Notes: generated by a model not told the origin, from the letters alone. DNA of 64,000 bases from Xiphophorus maculatus (GCF_002775205.1 NC_036454.1:3031382-3095381), one strand, 5' to 3'; positions 36,901 through 50,309 are shown, counted from the first letter of the stretch. A program made the numbers and translations.

Positions 36901-37590
36901 TTAGTTTTAATACCAGAACATTTTAAATGCAGACGTTGATGGTTTGAAGATGGATTGTGATTGGCTCTTTAAGAAGATTAATATTAAATGCTAAAGGAGA
37001 AACAACCAGATAATTTCCACAAATGATCATAAAAATGGTCCAGCAGACACAAAGCCAGTTCTGAGCATAAACCCAGACGGTCCTCAGTGTTTGGGAAAAT
37101 CTGCTGAAATTACAGGAAGGGTTTAATTTTTCATGACATCATTATAATACATTTAGGAATAAATATGATTCAAGTGTTTTTCTCCATCTTTAGCAGGGCG
37201 GTGGAACAAACACCAGACTTCTGTCCGTAACATGTTTCCACATGATGAAGCCGTTTGGACTCCAGCCGGAACCAAATGTTTGCAGCCTGAGTTTTCCAGC
37301 AGATGGTGGCTGAGATCTGCCTGTTAACAGACTTTCTCTGCTAAACAGACGCTCGGGCAAACAAAGCTTCAGCTGAAGCTTCATGTCGTATTTTCATGTT
37401 GTCCAGTTTTTATGTTTGAGGTGTTGAAGGATTTTATGAAGCACAAAAACTTCACTGCAGCAACTGAAGGATGAAATGAAACGCGGCTCAATTCTCACTC
37501 AGCTGAATGTGAATCTCACCAGTTCTCCCAGTTAGTCAGATTTCACTGTCTACCCAACAAACACAGCAAACAGCCATTGTTAGTGTGAAA

Positions 37591-38122
37591 GCTGCAGTTG
37601 GAAGTTTTATTTTTAAAGAATTTTTCTTTTTACTTATTTGTTGAAACTCTCACCATGTTTACTATGAGACAGATAATCTGTGAAGAGGTTGATCTCCTCT
37701 CTGAGCTTCTGCTGTAGAAATGCACCAAAAACAACCAATCAGAGCCAGGAGGCGGGTCTTACCGCTGACAATCACATTCATGTACTCGCTGCTAATTGTG
37801 CTAATGGCAGAGAAACAATTCATTGACAGGACATTTATCCGACATCCTCGGTGGCTGTGCTAACTAGCTATAGCATTCACAACAGGCTATGGTAGCTTCA
37901 GCGTAGCAAAGAGCAACGGGGTGAGCAGCGCCATGGGGAGGTTGATTGACAGCACTAGGCCCCTCCTCCTGGCTCTGACTGGTTGCTTCTAGTTAGAACT
38001 GAGAGCAGGAAGAGGAACAAACATTTTCACAGATGATCTGTCTCATTCCAAACTAAACCAACATGGAGACAGTTTCAACAATTTATTCATATTTCTTCTA
38101 AAAGTTGCAGCTGCAGCTTTAA
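37591..38122. mobile_element. Long inverted-repeat MITE
   Basis: The ends are imperfect inverted repeats over about 150-200 bp each. Left landmarks are aaagctgcag, ttgttgaaactctcaccatg, gagacagataatctgtgaa and caatcagagccaggaggcgg. Their complements appear in reverse order on the right: ctcctcctggctctgactgg, cagatgatctgtctcat, catggagacagtttcaacaa, ctgcagcttt. The right end is followed by TTAA-like sequence, which would suit a piggyBac- or Kolobok-type target. The centre has no coding capacity. Confidence 0.8.
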
Positions 38123-38263
38123 GAAGTTAAATTAAACAGAACTTAATAATAAAATCGCTGAATGATCATCTTTAAATGATAAACTGACTTTTATTTTCTC
38201 CATGAAGTTTCAATACATTTCACAAAACTATCTGCAGTAAAAGAGAGGCGGAGTCAATCCTGG

Positions 38264-38285
38264 ACACACACACACGCACACACAC

Positions 38286-38333
<48 letters not shown>

Positions 38334-38358
38334 ACACACACACACACACACACACACA
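38264..38358. repeat. (CA)n microsatellite, interrupted
   Basis: About 95 bp of CA with a few G and C interruptions. Confidence 0.96.
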
Positions 38359-38924
38359 GACAATTTAAAGTAGCTGTTACAGTAGAGTTGTTGCTTTTTA
38401 TTCATATTTGTATTTTGATCATTTAGTTCAGTTTTGTTTTAATTGTCTTGCCGTACTCTTTGTGTTCATTATAGTCAGTAATGTGTTGCCGTATTCCTTT
38501 GTTTAGTTTCTTAGTTTCTTCTTTGTTTTGTTCTTTGTGCATTTGGAGTCATTTTATTGTTCAAAAAATTAAACATTTTAAAATCACAGTAAAGTAAATA
38601 AAACTCTTGGTTTCTTCCAGACTCCTTCCTCTGATAGGAATATTTTGTTTCCATAACTTTCCAGGCCCAGAAGCCCTCAGGCTGTGGATTCAGACCCACA
38701 ACCTTTAAGGTTTCACAAATTCACCTTTTTAAATATTAAAACCTTTAGTGTGTTTCCTCAAACGCCTCCATGCAGGACAGAAAACTTTCTTATACTGACC
38801 TTATTTCTGGCTAAGATTTAGATTGTAATCTTCTTCTGGCTGCTCCTTTCACATGATCATTTTCCCATCATGCATCTGTGAAACTTCTCTGTGCTCTTCC
38901 TCTTTCTGTGGTCATGTCTCTATC

Positions 38925-39063
<139 letters not shown>

Positions 39064-39897
39064 ATAGTTAAATAGTGGTGATAAAACAATAAAGTTGATC
39101 AAAGTGCTTCAAAAAATAATTAGATAAAAAAAGTTAAAATAAAATCAGTGAAATAAAGTAAATGAATGATCTGCAGAAACATCATCGCCTCAGACGGTTT
39201 CTCGGCGCCGTCGTCTCTCTGCACGCTGGCGGTGGAGCGATGGAGCATCTTGTATTGCTGCAGAAAACAAGCTGCTGAAAATATCGATCAGATCCCAGTG
39301 ATCATAATCTGATCCTCTGCATGTCCAGCTCTGTTTCCTTCAGAAATCATAATTTCACAATAAAGTTTGTTTAGTTTTGGTTTCTGTTGCTGACAAAAAT
39401 CTATTCCTGATATTTTTTATGCTGTTTCTAAAAATCTCATTTAATGCATTGATGACACTAATTACAACAATAAGACATGAACCTTTAACATAACATAATT
39501 CACATTTTAACACCATTTTATTGTGATAAATAGAAATTAACCTTCTGTTAGAGAGCTTGGAAAAAATCCTTTAAAATACTAATAAGCAGGTTTAACAACT
39601 TTTTTCCTGTTTCTATAAAAACACATCTAGTCTATAATACTATTATTATAGACCAGATTATTAATTATTATAAAGTGTTTATTTCAGTCAGTTGTTAAAC
39701 TTCCAGCCTCTTCATGGCTCACATGTCGTTTCTCTTCCTACTGAGACGATTAAAAGTAACTATTTTTTAAGAAGTTACTCCAGTAAATGTATTTAGTTAG
39801 TTGTTAGTTAGTTGTTAGTTAGTTGTTAGTTAGTTGCTCGTTTCGCCTGTAAACGCTCACAGACACTGGATGGACCTTCGTCCAGTTTTCACTCCTA

Positions 39898-40266
39898 CAC
39901 TGTAAATAAAAAAAGTGTTTTTTTTATTTTCTTTTTTTCCTGTGTAAATATCTTAGTACACTTGAAATCATTTTTAAAAAATAACTTATAACTAACTTTT
40001 CAGCAAGATATATAGAAACATTGATCGTTGAATAAAAAGTATTTCTGTACTGGCTGATTATTTCACTTATAACGGGACATTTTTCCTTTGTTGTCAGTAA
40101 AATAATCTGCCAGTGGGACATTTTCATAAATATTAATAAATTATTGACTTGAAGCAAACTCTCATATCTGATTGAAAAGTTGCTTATGAGTTAGTTTTGT
40201 CTTATTTCAAATGTTCTGACATGTTAGCAGAAAATAGACTAAAACTACTCGGTAAGATTTTTTTAG
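39898..40266. mobile_element. Palindromic MITE, near-complete copy
   Basis: The left half (taaatatcttagtacacttg, taactaacttttcagcaaga) is the inverted complement of the right half (attgaaaagttgcttatgag, ttagttttgtcttatttcaa). The subterminal ctactcggtaaga and its decayed left partner mark the ends. The same family occurs at 19150 and 23575. It is a non-coding DNA transposon remnant. Confidence 0.8.
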
Positions 40267-41930
40267 TTTATTTTCAGTTTTCATTATTTGCCTGCTTACT
40301 GCTACAAATCCCACAATCACATCCATATTTCCCTTCAATACCAGATGAAAACTGGGACATAATTTTGGCGCAGCCCTCAAGTTTTACTCTGTAATGTCTG
40401 CAGGTTTTCCTGCTGCTTGCTCCTCTCCAGGCGGGTCGGCGCAGAATCAGGGAGCAAAGCTTTGTTCTGGTAGGAGCTGCTTCCTGTCTTGCATTATTAA
40501 TCCTGGATGTTCACAGTTGACCTGCTGCTCACACACTTCCCTCACAGGACGATGAATGGAAGAGTGTTTTGTTTGTGTTGCAGTGTAAGGGAGCAGAGCT
40601 GCAGACGTTGCAGGACTGATTTCTGCTCATAAAGTTCCTTCTTTTGGCTGCAAATTGTTCATAAATGGTTTAATCCTCATCAGCGACCCGCAGCGTGTGG
40701 AGGTGCAACGCCGCTAATGGCTGTCGGTTCTGTGTGACAAGCTTTGGAAATTGTTCCCAATAATCTGCCTTAGTTCAGCTAGACTTGGCGGCTCATTACG
40801 TCTCTAAATGGGACCAGTTTTATCCGAACACTCAGCCACTGGAAAAAAGAGAAAAGCTAATCTAATACGGGTAATTTGCCCAGAAAAGGAGCAGCCGGAG
40901 CGGAGGGAGCGAGTCGTCACCAGGCCCTGTGAGAAAACTTCTCTGACAACCATATAATGAGCCTCTGAGAGGATCCCACCATTTTATAGCGTCTTTATCT
41001 TCTTTCTGTAAACTGGGGGAGTGAGAAGAGCAGGAGGAAATAAAGGGCTGCAGGTTGGGAGCAAATTACCCAACGCTTATTTATTCAGAGCTGTCGCTCA
41101 CGGAGCAGCAGACGCCCAGCCTATCACAGGCCAGAGGAGAGAAGAGAGAAGAAGAGACGCAGAAAGGAAAAGGTTGCGTCTTCCAATAAGCTTTAAAAAA
41201 GGAAGCAAAGTGTAAATCTGACAGACAGCAATGAGACGGAGCGAGAAACACGAAGGTGAAGAACGAAATTCACTCAAATAGAAGATGTCAGGGAAATAAA
41301 TTTCAGGAGAAAGTGATAAGAACAAAAGATCAGAGAGTTATTCCACTGGATCCCAGAGGAGGCAGCGAATCGGAGCGGGAGGAGGGTGATGAAACAAACA
41401 GGGAGTTACCAGGGAGGGTGGAGGTTCGGCGGAGTGTCTCCCCGGGGCCTGAGGTGGAGGAGAGGAGGCAGCCCCCCCGCTGAGCAGCTCTGCAGGGGGT
41501 CAGCTTTCTGTTTGAGAGGGAAAAAAGAAAACTGCTCAGCACCCTCGACAGTAACACGGTGTTAATAACGGAGACGCTCCAGGTTTCAGCTGCTGCAGGA
41601 GCTTTGTTAGAGAGCTGAGCGGCTCCCGCTAATTCAGACGTCTCCCACCCCCATCACCGCTTTCTGCACGTCTGAATGTCGAACACAGAGCAGCCCTGAG
41701 TTACACCAACCGGTCCAGCTCTACGGACCGCTGGGGATCAGAACATTCAATACGGAACGAAGCTGAGAAAATGTCAGCAGAGGAAATGCCAGATATAAGT
41801 TTGGAAACTGAATAATTCAAAATATTAAGTTTTATTCATCATATGAGAGACAAGAATTGTTTTTGAGTCATTAGATTCACCAAATGGAAAAGATCTCACT
41901 GCATCTGGGGTTGATGATGGAGCCGGTAGA
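40267..41930. other. Non-coding, with conserved-looking blocks
   Basis: The block 40630-41110 has balanced base composition and many plain motif words (ataatctgcctta, ccatataatgag, taatccttat-like homeodomain cores), unlike the AT-rich filler around it. It may be a regulatory region, but cross-species comparison is needed to know. The 41330-41560 stretch is purine-rich. No exon is seen. Confidence 0.3.
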
Positions 41931-42700
41931 TTCAAACCGACCAAACCCTTTGAGCAACCTGAACCAGAAGACCCGACTGGTTCTGACTGGTTCTGACTGG
42001 TTCTGACTGGTTCTGGGATCTTTAATGCTTTGTGGTTCTAAGCCGTTCAGTGATGTATAAACTACCAGCAGTATTTTAAAGTCTGTTCTCCCACAGGAGG
42101 ACTGTAGAACTGGGTGATGTAGAACTGGGTGATGTTTTCTATCTTCCTGGTTTTAGTCAGAACTCCAACAGCAGCGTTCTGGATCAGATGCAGCTGGAGG
42201 ATTGATGCTTTATTCAGATCTGTGAAGACGCTGTTGCAGTAATTAATGTGACTAAATGTCTGGATGAGTTTAGTTCTCCAACCCTGGACATGTTGTGTAG
42301 CTGATAGAAGGCCGACTTTGTAACCATCTTTATGTGGCTCTGGAGGTTCAGGTCAAAGTTCAGCCTGATGTCTGGTTTCCAGTTGTTAGAACTGAAGCTG
42401 TTCACTGACTCCAGATCGTTCCTCTTTAGGTCCAAAGATAATAACTGATCTGAGCATCTGTCCAGTGATTGGATGGTTCAGAGTCACCTGGTGACATCGT
42501 AATGTAGAGCTGTGTATCATCGCTGTAGTTATGGTAACCAATATCATTGCTTGTTATGACCTGAACCAGCGGGACGGACGATAGGAGGGCCCCAGGACTG
42601 AACCCTGGGGTTCCTCACATGGGATTTCTGTCCGCTTGAAGCAAAGAAGTTCCTGTTCTTTAGGGATTCGAACCAGTCAACCTGTCTGTCTGCAACATGA
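41930..42700 (-). mobile_element. L2-like LINE reverse-transcriptase fragment
   Basis: On the minus strand, in order: WFESLKNRNFF, then in another frame PQGSVLGP, then GYHNYSDDTQLYITMSPGD, which is the reverse-transcriptase active site (YADD type). These are hallmark blocks of L2/CR1 LINEs. The downstream part (to about 42000) is the usual 3' third. At least one frameshift separates the first two blocks, so the copy is dead. Confidence 0.8.
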
Positions 42701-42724
42701 TGCTGGATTGGACAAGACCTTTAG

Positions 42725-42875
42725 TAAAGTCTGTCGCTTAAAAAACTTAATTAGGATAAAGAAATCATACGGAGAAGAGATGTCTTTTATAAAGAATGTG
42801 CCAAGGAGTAGAATAAATGACAGAACTGCAGGAGGCCCAAAACAGAACCTTGCGGTACACCAGATGGGACGGCAC
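42725..42875 (-). mobile_element. Second L2-like LINE fragment
   Basis: The minus strand reads VPSGVPQGSVLG followed by a decayed continuation. This repeats the same reverse-transcriptase block seen at about 42600, so it is a separate insertion or a duplicated piece. Confidence 0.65.
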
Positions 42876-44559
42876 AATGAGTAGATCTGAACTTTGGAGA
42901 ATCCACAGAAAATGAATGAAGTGAGTGGAAGAGGTCAGGAATGTAGCCAACAAGTCAAAGACTTTCACATTTCCTCTGCGAAGGCCGGCGGAGAGCTTCA
43001 GTTCAGAGCCATGAAGAGTTTCACTGGTTACTGAGTTTCATTATTTTACAAACTTACAATATGCTGAAACACATAAACACACATATATAAGCTTCTTGCC
43101 TTGAGGAGCCTGGAGGAGGCTTAGCAGAAACTTTCCCCCTGGAAGAACTTCATTTGTTCTTGTTCCAGCCAGCGTTGGAGGAAAAGAAACCTGAAATATA
43201 AAAGTTTGGATTCATGACCAAAAACAGCAGAGAAGTTATAAAGAATTCAATAAGTCTCTGGAAGACTCACTATAAAAATTATAAAATAAAACCCGCATTA
43301 TTCTGTTACCCAGGAGCTTTGAGCTCAGAGATGTTGTCTGTTATTTTATGAGACAGCTGCAGATGATGCAAGCATGCATTGAATATTTTATTGATAGAAA
43401 AACTGTAATCAGGGCAACATTTGTTAATGCCTAAGCAGTGTGTATGGCGACAGGCTGAATATTGAATATCTGAAATGAGGTCGTCTGCATCCACGTATGA
43501 AACAGAGGCAGCCGCTGCAGCCTGCAGGCCCGGGGGGCGGTGGGGGTAAAACCAGTTACTCTACCCACATGTTTACCACAACATGCTGAAATTAAAGCTG
43601 AGAGTCGGCGCGTTAACCTCCTTTCACTGTTTGGCTCCAACAACAACCGTTGGGAACCCAAACCTGAAATTATGGAGCATAAACACTTGAAAACAACAAA
43701 AAAAGCCGACCTCTGCTGGACCTCCTGCGGAGCAGTTTACTGTGGATCCAGAGCAGATTAGCTGGCTGACGCTGAGCGCTGAGATAACTGTGATGGGCTC
43801 CAAGCGGGCCGAGCGGCCAGCGGGGCGGGCCGAGCCGGTGGAGCGGGCCGAGCGGGCGGCTCCTCTGGGCCGTCGCCTTGTTTGTGTCTCTGCTCATTTA
43901 TTCAGCTTCAGGTTTCGATTTGAAGCTAAACTTGATGAAGGAGGCGGAAAAATTGATCCAAGATTTTGTGTCTGTGAAGTTATTCTTTATTTAATTCATT
44001 TTTTTAAGGTTTTTTATTTATTTAATATTATTTATTATTAATATTGTTAGGTTATTGTTCAATAATTTGTCTTGTATTTATTTTTTAAACATTTTCTGCT
44101 GTTTTTTTTATTTAATAATTGATCGTAATAAGTTTTATTCCCTGTTGTTAATCAAGAGATTTTATTAAATGAAACCATTAAGGATATTTTATTAATTTTA
44201 ACCTTAAATTGCTTTGAAGTGTTACAGAAAAACTACAAAATGAGAGAAAAATGATATTAATTAATGCTGATATTTGGGTTGTTTTGTTGTGCCAGTCCTC
44301 TGAGACTCAACAGCAAATTGGCTGCAAGGAAGGAGAAGTTAGAACCCGAAACCAAGCAGGAGTAAATGTGAGGAAGAGGAGGAGGAAGAGGAAGAAGAGG
44401 AAGAGGAAGAGGAGGACGCTTTGCTCCATCATGAGTCCTTGAAGGTGATCGCATGAAAAGCACAGACCTGACGAGAAAGAGAGAGAGGGTGGGGGCAATA
44501 AGGAAGGAGAGGGGGTGTTTCCCTGCAGGCGGGAGAGATGTGTGTGTGTGAACTAATCT
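42876..44559. other. G+C-rich upstream region of a probable plus-strand gene
   Basis: No exon is seen. At 43798-43872 is a strongly G+C-rich run of imperfect gcgggccgag units with GGGGCGGGC (Sp1-type). At 44370-44415 is a purine-only run of AGG/AAG. Both precede the candidate first exon and could be part of its promoter. Confidence 0.35.
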
Positions 44560-44563
44560 CCCT

Positions 44564-44590
44564 CACACACACACACACACACACACACAC
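44564..44590. repeat. (CA)13 microsatellite
   Basis: Short pure CA run just before the candidate first exon. Confidence 0.9.
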
Positions 44591-44599
44591 CCTCGGTTT

Positions 44600-44859
44600 C
44601 TCCCAGTCACTCAGTCAGTTGCACTCACACGCTCGCTGAGGTCGGCAGCACAAAGCAGCGCTGCTCTCCTGTCACCAGCTCACACTCACACACACCTCGC
44701 CTCACCAAGAGGAGCTCAGACAACACACACACCTTCACTGGAGGAACGGAAGACAACACACACACATACCTTCACTGGAGGAGGAACTGAAGCAGGAAGA
44801 AAAAGAAGAGAAGAAAAAAACCTCTGGAGTCGATCCAGAGACGTTTAAACCCGGATCAG
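44600..44859 (+). other. Candidate non-coding first exon of an unidentified gene
   Basis: The segment is G+C-moderate, rich in CTC and CAG words, free of a long frame, and ends with GGATCAG before the strong donor GTAAGA. It follows the G+C-rich region at 43.8 kb. A direct repeat of accttcactggagga occurs at 44732 and 44768. The layout is that of a 5' untranslated first exon followed by a very long first intron. The start is approximate, and no coding exon appears before the window ends, so the gene is unknown. Confidence 0.4.
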
Positions 44860-46299
44860 GTAAGACCGGTTCATCTTTACGTTTTCTGATTCCACTGAGC
44901 TTAACGAGAACAGTGAAGGAATGAATCTGTGTGGTTTATGTTAGAGTGCTGCTGCATGAAACTCATAAAAATACTTCACAAATGGAGCACAAGAAGTTTA
45001 ACTTTTGTAAAATTAGCTTTGGCAGGTCCATAAAGTCACAGTTGAATGTTTGCTGTAATAATTGTCCAGTGAGGCTGGCAGCCATTACACTCCAAGTTTC
45101 TGGGCTTGTAACGCGACGTGTGGTTTCTCTGGGAGGAACTTCAGCTCTGCAGACACCGGATGTCTGCTTTGTGCTCAGGTTGCGGAGAGTTTGATGAAAA
45201 TTAGAGGCAAATTTTCAAAGAAGTGAAAGAAGCTTTGCCAAGAAAGCAGCTGCTGTGGTCATGTGCATGAGAACAAGTCTCTGGTTTGGGTTGCGGTGCT
45301 TGAAAAGAATCAACACAAAGCTGCTGCTAGAAGTTATCGTTCCACCGTGAGAAGAAAAGCTTGTTGCATGTTTTAACTGATGTTGCTGATTTGCTGAAGC
45401 TGTTTTACTCCATTCTCACGTGAAGCGCAGCACATGTGTCAGAGAACATGTGCTCTGGAGCTCTTTAAACTCAAGGAAAGTAAAAATACATTTGATCAGA
45501 GCTGATCAACTGATTCTGGATCAAAGAACTGAAGCTCCAGAGGTTCTAATGGTTGGAAACTTTGGACTTTTTTCCCCAAGACTGAGTTGTTAATTTGTCA
45601 GTTACTGTCAACAGCTGCTTCTGTTAATTAGCACCATTATTCAGTGAAGTGAACCAACCGGACTAATCCATAAAACACATCCCACTGACAACAAGAGAAA
45701 CACAATTTATCCACGTTTACAGTTTCTACCAGATTTAGTTTCTCAGCTTCCAGGAAAAAAGGTCAGAGTTGAAAGAGACTCAGATTTGCAGAAATGTTTC
45801 CGACCGGCGCTGAGCTGATGAACTTCTCCTGCGTTTGTAGTCCGATAACAAGAACAGAGGAGAGACAGAAGTCGGAGGGAGCAGAGGAGTGAATGGACTC
45901 ATTGTGTGGTCAGTGTGTGTGCAGGTTGAAGGGTGTGTCTGAAAACAAACTGTGAACAATCAGCGACATTTGAGAGGTTAATGTTTCACCAAAATGTGTT
46001 CGGACTCGTAAACAAAGTACCGACATGTAACATAACTCAACGGTAATTATGATGAGTGGATGATTTTGGGGACCATAAGCTGCAACTTTAAGTCCGTTTT
46101 GATCAGAAACACACAAACCCGAAACTCACACAGGAAACCCGACAGATGATGCATCCAAAACCAAACATCAGCGATCTACGAGTGCTTTGAATTCATGTAT
46201 GGAAACAAACTTGACCTTTGACTTTACTTTAAAAAATAATTAAACCCAACCAGAAACACAAGCTACTAGTTAGTGAATGAAATGGTGTTTAACAGATGA

Positions 46300-46545
46300 A
46301 CATCCTGGTCACATCAAGTTTAATTGAACAGCAAGTTTCAGCAACAAAGCAGTTCAAAGTGATTCACATGATAAAAACTCAACACAATAACCAGCTATGT
46401 GAAGAACAGAAAATAAAAAAACATCATCAGAATGATCAGATATAAACCAAATGGTCTGCAGCTGATGGAAGACCGACTTTGTAATCGTCTTTCTGTGTCT
46501 CTGAAGGTTCAGACCTGAGTTCATCACTGCAACCAGATTTCCAGA
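46300..46545 (-). mobile_element. L2-like LINE 3' fragment
   Basis: Shares with the 42 kb copy the string gaagaccgactttgtaa, then tctctgaaggttcagacctg; the left part (caacaaagcagttcaaagtg) is the usual tail. Truncated and decayed. Confidence 0.6.
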
Positions 46546-46829
46546 AGGAAAGTTGAGAACAGAATCTCATGTGAAGTAATCACAAATTATTTAGCAACAG
46601 TTTTTAAAGAAAAAAGCAAATATTATGAGACAATATAAAATTTTACACCATAAATTAAAAAATAATCACATATTTGTGTAGCTAAACCTAACAAGCAGTC
46701 TTCTTCTGAGTGAATATTTTTCTAGTTTAGGATTTACAGTAAATTACAGAAACCTGGAAATGAAAACCTCCTGCAGTCGACCCACAGACGGCTGACGGGT
46801 TTCTGGTGGTTTAGCTGCAGAGCTGCAGA

Positions 46830-46890
46830 GCCGGCGGTGGGCCGGCGGTGGGCCGGCGGTGGGCCGGAGGTGGGCCGGAGGTGGGCCGGC
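46830..46890. repeat. 11-bp G-rich minisatellite
   Basis: Five to six units of gggccggcggt or gggccggaggt. Confidence 0.93.
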
Positions 46891-49673
46891 GTTAAAACTC
46901 ACACCAGATGTCAGCCTCATGAACGCTGTAACCAAGTCAAGCAGTAACAGCATGTTCTGCATTTTGCCCAGATTAAATTCAATCATTTGATTTAGAGAAA
47001 TAAAGGTTTTCTGTTGGTGCCGGAGCTCAGGATGTCGATCCAGTCAGGAGTTTTTTTAGCTGGTGTCTGCAGAAACCAAACCACCACAGAGCTGCATGTT
47101 TCATCCTGTCGGATGAATAGAACCAGCAGAACCAGCTTCATGTCCAGTCTGGTCCAGTTCTGTTTGCAGCTTCGAGAAATTCTCTGTTTCAATTCCAGAA
47201 AGAGAGAAACTCTTGAATTTGTCACCATGGTAACAGACGGTTGAAACAGCCTCCTTACTGAAGGGTTTTCTTTAGTTACCATCTGAATTTCTGCTGATCG
47301 ACACTTTAAAGTGAACTGTTCAAAATGAGCTGTGGGATTTATTTCCATAACATGTTTTTAATGTTAAAGTTTTAATAAAAGTTATTTTATTCAAGCCGTT
47401 TCCATCCAAATGGATCCCAAATGTTAATGTTGCCTGATTGAAATAGTTTATGTAAACTATGAATTTTATTCTTAAGTTTTATTTTTATACATTGAACTTT
47501 TGTTCAGTGTTTCCCCCTTCCTGTCCATTGACCCCGGTTGCCATGGTGATCCCAGCTCTGGTGATTCACAGTCTGACTGAAGGTTAAGATACTGGAGTTT
47601 ATTAATCTGGTTTCCTCATTCTGGAATGTTAAACTCAGATTATTCCCACGCAAAGTGAGTCACATTAATGTCTAACAGAGACACAACTTTTGTTCAGCTT
47701 CATTCTGACACACTTAATGTGACTTTTAAGAAAACTCATTATCAAATGCATTTCATACATTTTGTCTTATAGCAACAAAATATGAACAACTGGGAAGCAG
47801 CAGGACTTTATGCAGATGCATCAGGAATCTAATCGAATCTAATTCAAGTTTCTCAGACATTTAAAATGGGAACAAAGTCAGAACAGCAGCTAAGTTTCTC
47901 CTGACGGAAAAACAAATTAGATCCCACACAACCGTTGGGTCTCATTAGACAAAAAGTTCTAAACCTGAGTTATTTTACACTTCAGAAAAGTTAACATGTT
48001 TCACAGAGAGACGAACAAAACAGGATCACAAACCACCAAAGCAATTAAATCCAGCGACGGTAAACAGGCAGATCAATTAAAAAGTGATTAGGACATAAAG
48101 CAGAGTCGATAAAGTGCAGACAAGCAAAGCAGGAGCAATAAACACTCCGCCTTTAACTGATTTTATGTTCTTTTAGCTCTTTTTTCCTTATTTCTCCAAA
48201 GACTTTCTGTTTACCTCTGTAAAAAATCTGTTTCATTTCCTCTGAAAAAGCCGATGAGATTTCGACGTTTAAAGGCTTAACTACAAAAATCTTCACCCTG
48301 CGAAACTTGAACTCAGTGAAGCAAAGAGGAGGAAAAGTATCTCACTCACCTTCACACTAAATGTACAATAAAAGAGATGAAGAGAGAGAGATAGGGACAG
48401 AGCTCACAAGTTTAAAAGTTTGGTTGAATTATGAGTTTGGATGGAAAGTGAACTGGATGTTTTGGGGCTGATCTTTGTGACGGTGTTTGGTCTGAGGGTG
48501 GAGGGCTGCTGGGCTCAGACGCCGTCCTGCTGGACACATTATGTCTGTTTGGGAACATTACTGAGCTTTAGCTCAGGAGCAGCTTGAATAATGCATGGGC
48601 TTCATTTATGAGCAGAGAGGAACCGTCGCCTGCAGAGCTCCAACCAGGATTCAGACCAAATAAATCACATCAACATCTTCAAAAGTCAAATTTCACCTTT
48701 AACCTGATCTCATTCTGTCTGGAAATGACCCCTAAAGCCTGACCTTTGACCCCAGTTATTCCAGTTTCATCCCTGAATGAGACCTTCTGACTTTTCCATC
48801 AACATAATTTCAGTTTAAGCAGAAAATATGTAAAAACATTCACATCTTTTCAGCGTTTTAAATTCTGACAACGTGCAAATTTTAAAAAAGGAGCAGCTTT
48901 TGTGCGAGTGTGATCTAATTTCTCCCCGCCATCATAAAAAACGTGTTAACAGACGGCAGCGAACCCTGCTCGGTTCTGCCGGCGCCGCCAACGAGCTCGT
49001 TAACGTCCTGCACGCTCCCAGACACGCTCAGGATCAACACTTTTTACGTGTCTGTTTTATTATTGCCTCATCTGCCAGCTTTATGGCAGCGTGCTGAAGT
49101 TTGCTGCCTCCTCTGCTACATACTAATGTCTTTCCGGAGTGAGACGTTGTTTGGGCTCAGAAAACGACTGCAGACGCTGAAAGGAGGCGACTGAGATCTG
49201 AGTGGGTTTGAAGACTGGGTGAAACTTCAGGACTGTAATTATATTTAATCAACTTCATTTTATATTCGTGTGATAAAAACATTTATTTGAAGCTTTTCAA
49301 AGATTTTATAATTTTTTTCTCATCTGTTTGGCTTGAAAACCTTTGATTGTTTTCACATAATCTTCCCAGATAATCTCACTTAGAGCAAAGAAAGATTATT
49401 AATCTGAACACATGCAGAGGATTTCATAATCCATCTCATCAATAATTAATCACTGTCATCAATAATGGGTAACCAATCAGGCCCAAATCATGATGCTGCT
49501 TGGTGGATTATTATGTTGATCATTTATGCTACAATAATTTTGAACTTCAGGATTTAGTTCTCTTTTCTTTTTTTAATTTTCTGATTTATTTTTGTTTTAT
49601 TTCTTGATTTTAGCACAATTCCACCAAAAGTCCCACAAATTTTCAATTTCAAAGATCAAAACTTTAATTCATT

Positions 49674-49746
49674 CCATCCATCCATCCATCTATCCATCCA
49701 TCCATCCATCCATCCATCCATCCATCCATCCATCCATCCATCCATC
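49674..49746. repeat. (ATCC)n microsatellite
   Basis: About 17 units with one interruption. Confidence 0.96.
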
Positions 49747-49895
49747 TCAATGTAACATTACTAGGAAAAAGTCACTGATTTTGTGTTTTGTCAACTTGTA
49801 TAACAATTTGCTTAAATCTAATCTTAAATATTTTGTGTTTTAAACCTTCAGACCTGACCTGTTATGTTTGCTCTAAATAAAGCCAAAGCAGCTGA

Positions 49896-49953
49896 AGCGT
49901 TGCTCAGTTGCTCCGTTGCTCAGTTGCTCCGTTGCTCCGTTGCTCCGTTGCTG
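49896..49953. repeat. 8-bp repeat (gttgctcc)
   Basis: Seven units, two with cag in place of ccg. Confidence 0.9.
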
Positions 49954-50101
49954 TGGTGTGTTTAGCGTCGGTCCTGTTCAGGATGAGGTTCTGGGTTTGA
50001 AAAGTCGAGCTGCAGGTCAGTGTTAACAGTATTTGCTCAACCTTGTGGTGGGAGTTTATCCGGCTGGCAGTCGCCCACTCTGTCGGAGCAAAGCTTTCTC
50101 T

Positions 50102-50153
50102 CACACACACACACACACACGCCGGTGTGCACACGCACGCACACACACACCAC
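50102..50153. repeat. Interrupted (CA)n
   Basis: CA repeat broken by gccggtgtg and GC steps. Confidence 0.9.
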
Positions 50154-50246
50154 AAACATGTAGAGTGGAGAGGCCGTCACACTTCATTTCCTCTGAGGTG
50201 ACAAGAACTCCTGGTGGCAGGCAGATGGAGGAAGGCAGCAAGTCTC

Positions 50247-50263
50247 CACACACACACACACAC

Positions 50264-50309
<46 letters not shown>
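50247..50309. repeat. (CA)n microsatellite
   Basis: About 63 bp with one G interruption. Confidence 0.96.

Noticed and set aside
39180-39265. Minus-strand exon-like stretch (QYKMLHRSTASVQRDDGAEK)
   Set aside because: Has a fair acceptor but no donor or partner exon. The plus strand is equally open. Too weak to annotate.
46992-47348. 118-codon minus-strand frame
   Set aside because: No domain, no bias, overlapped by an open plus-strand frame. Probably chance.
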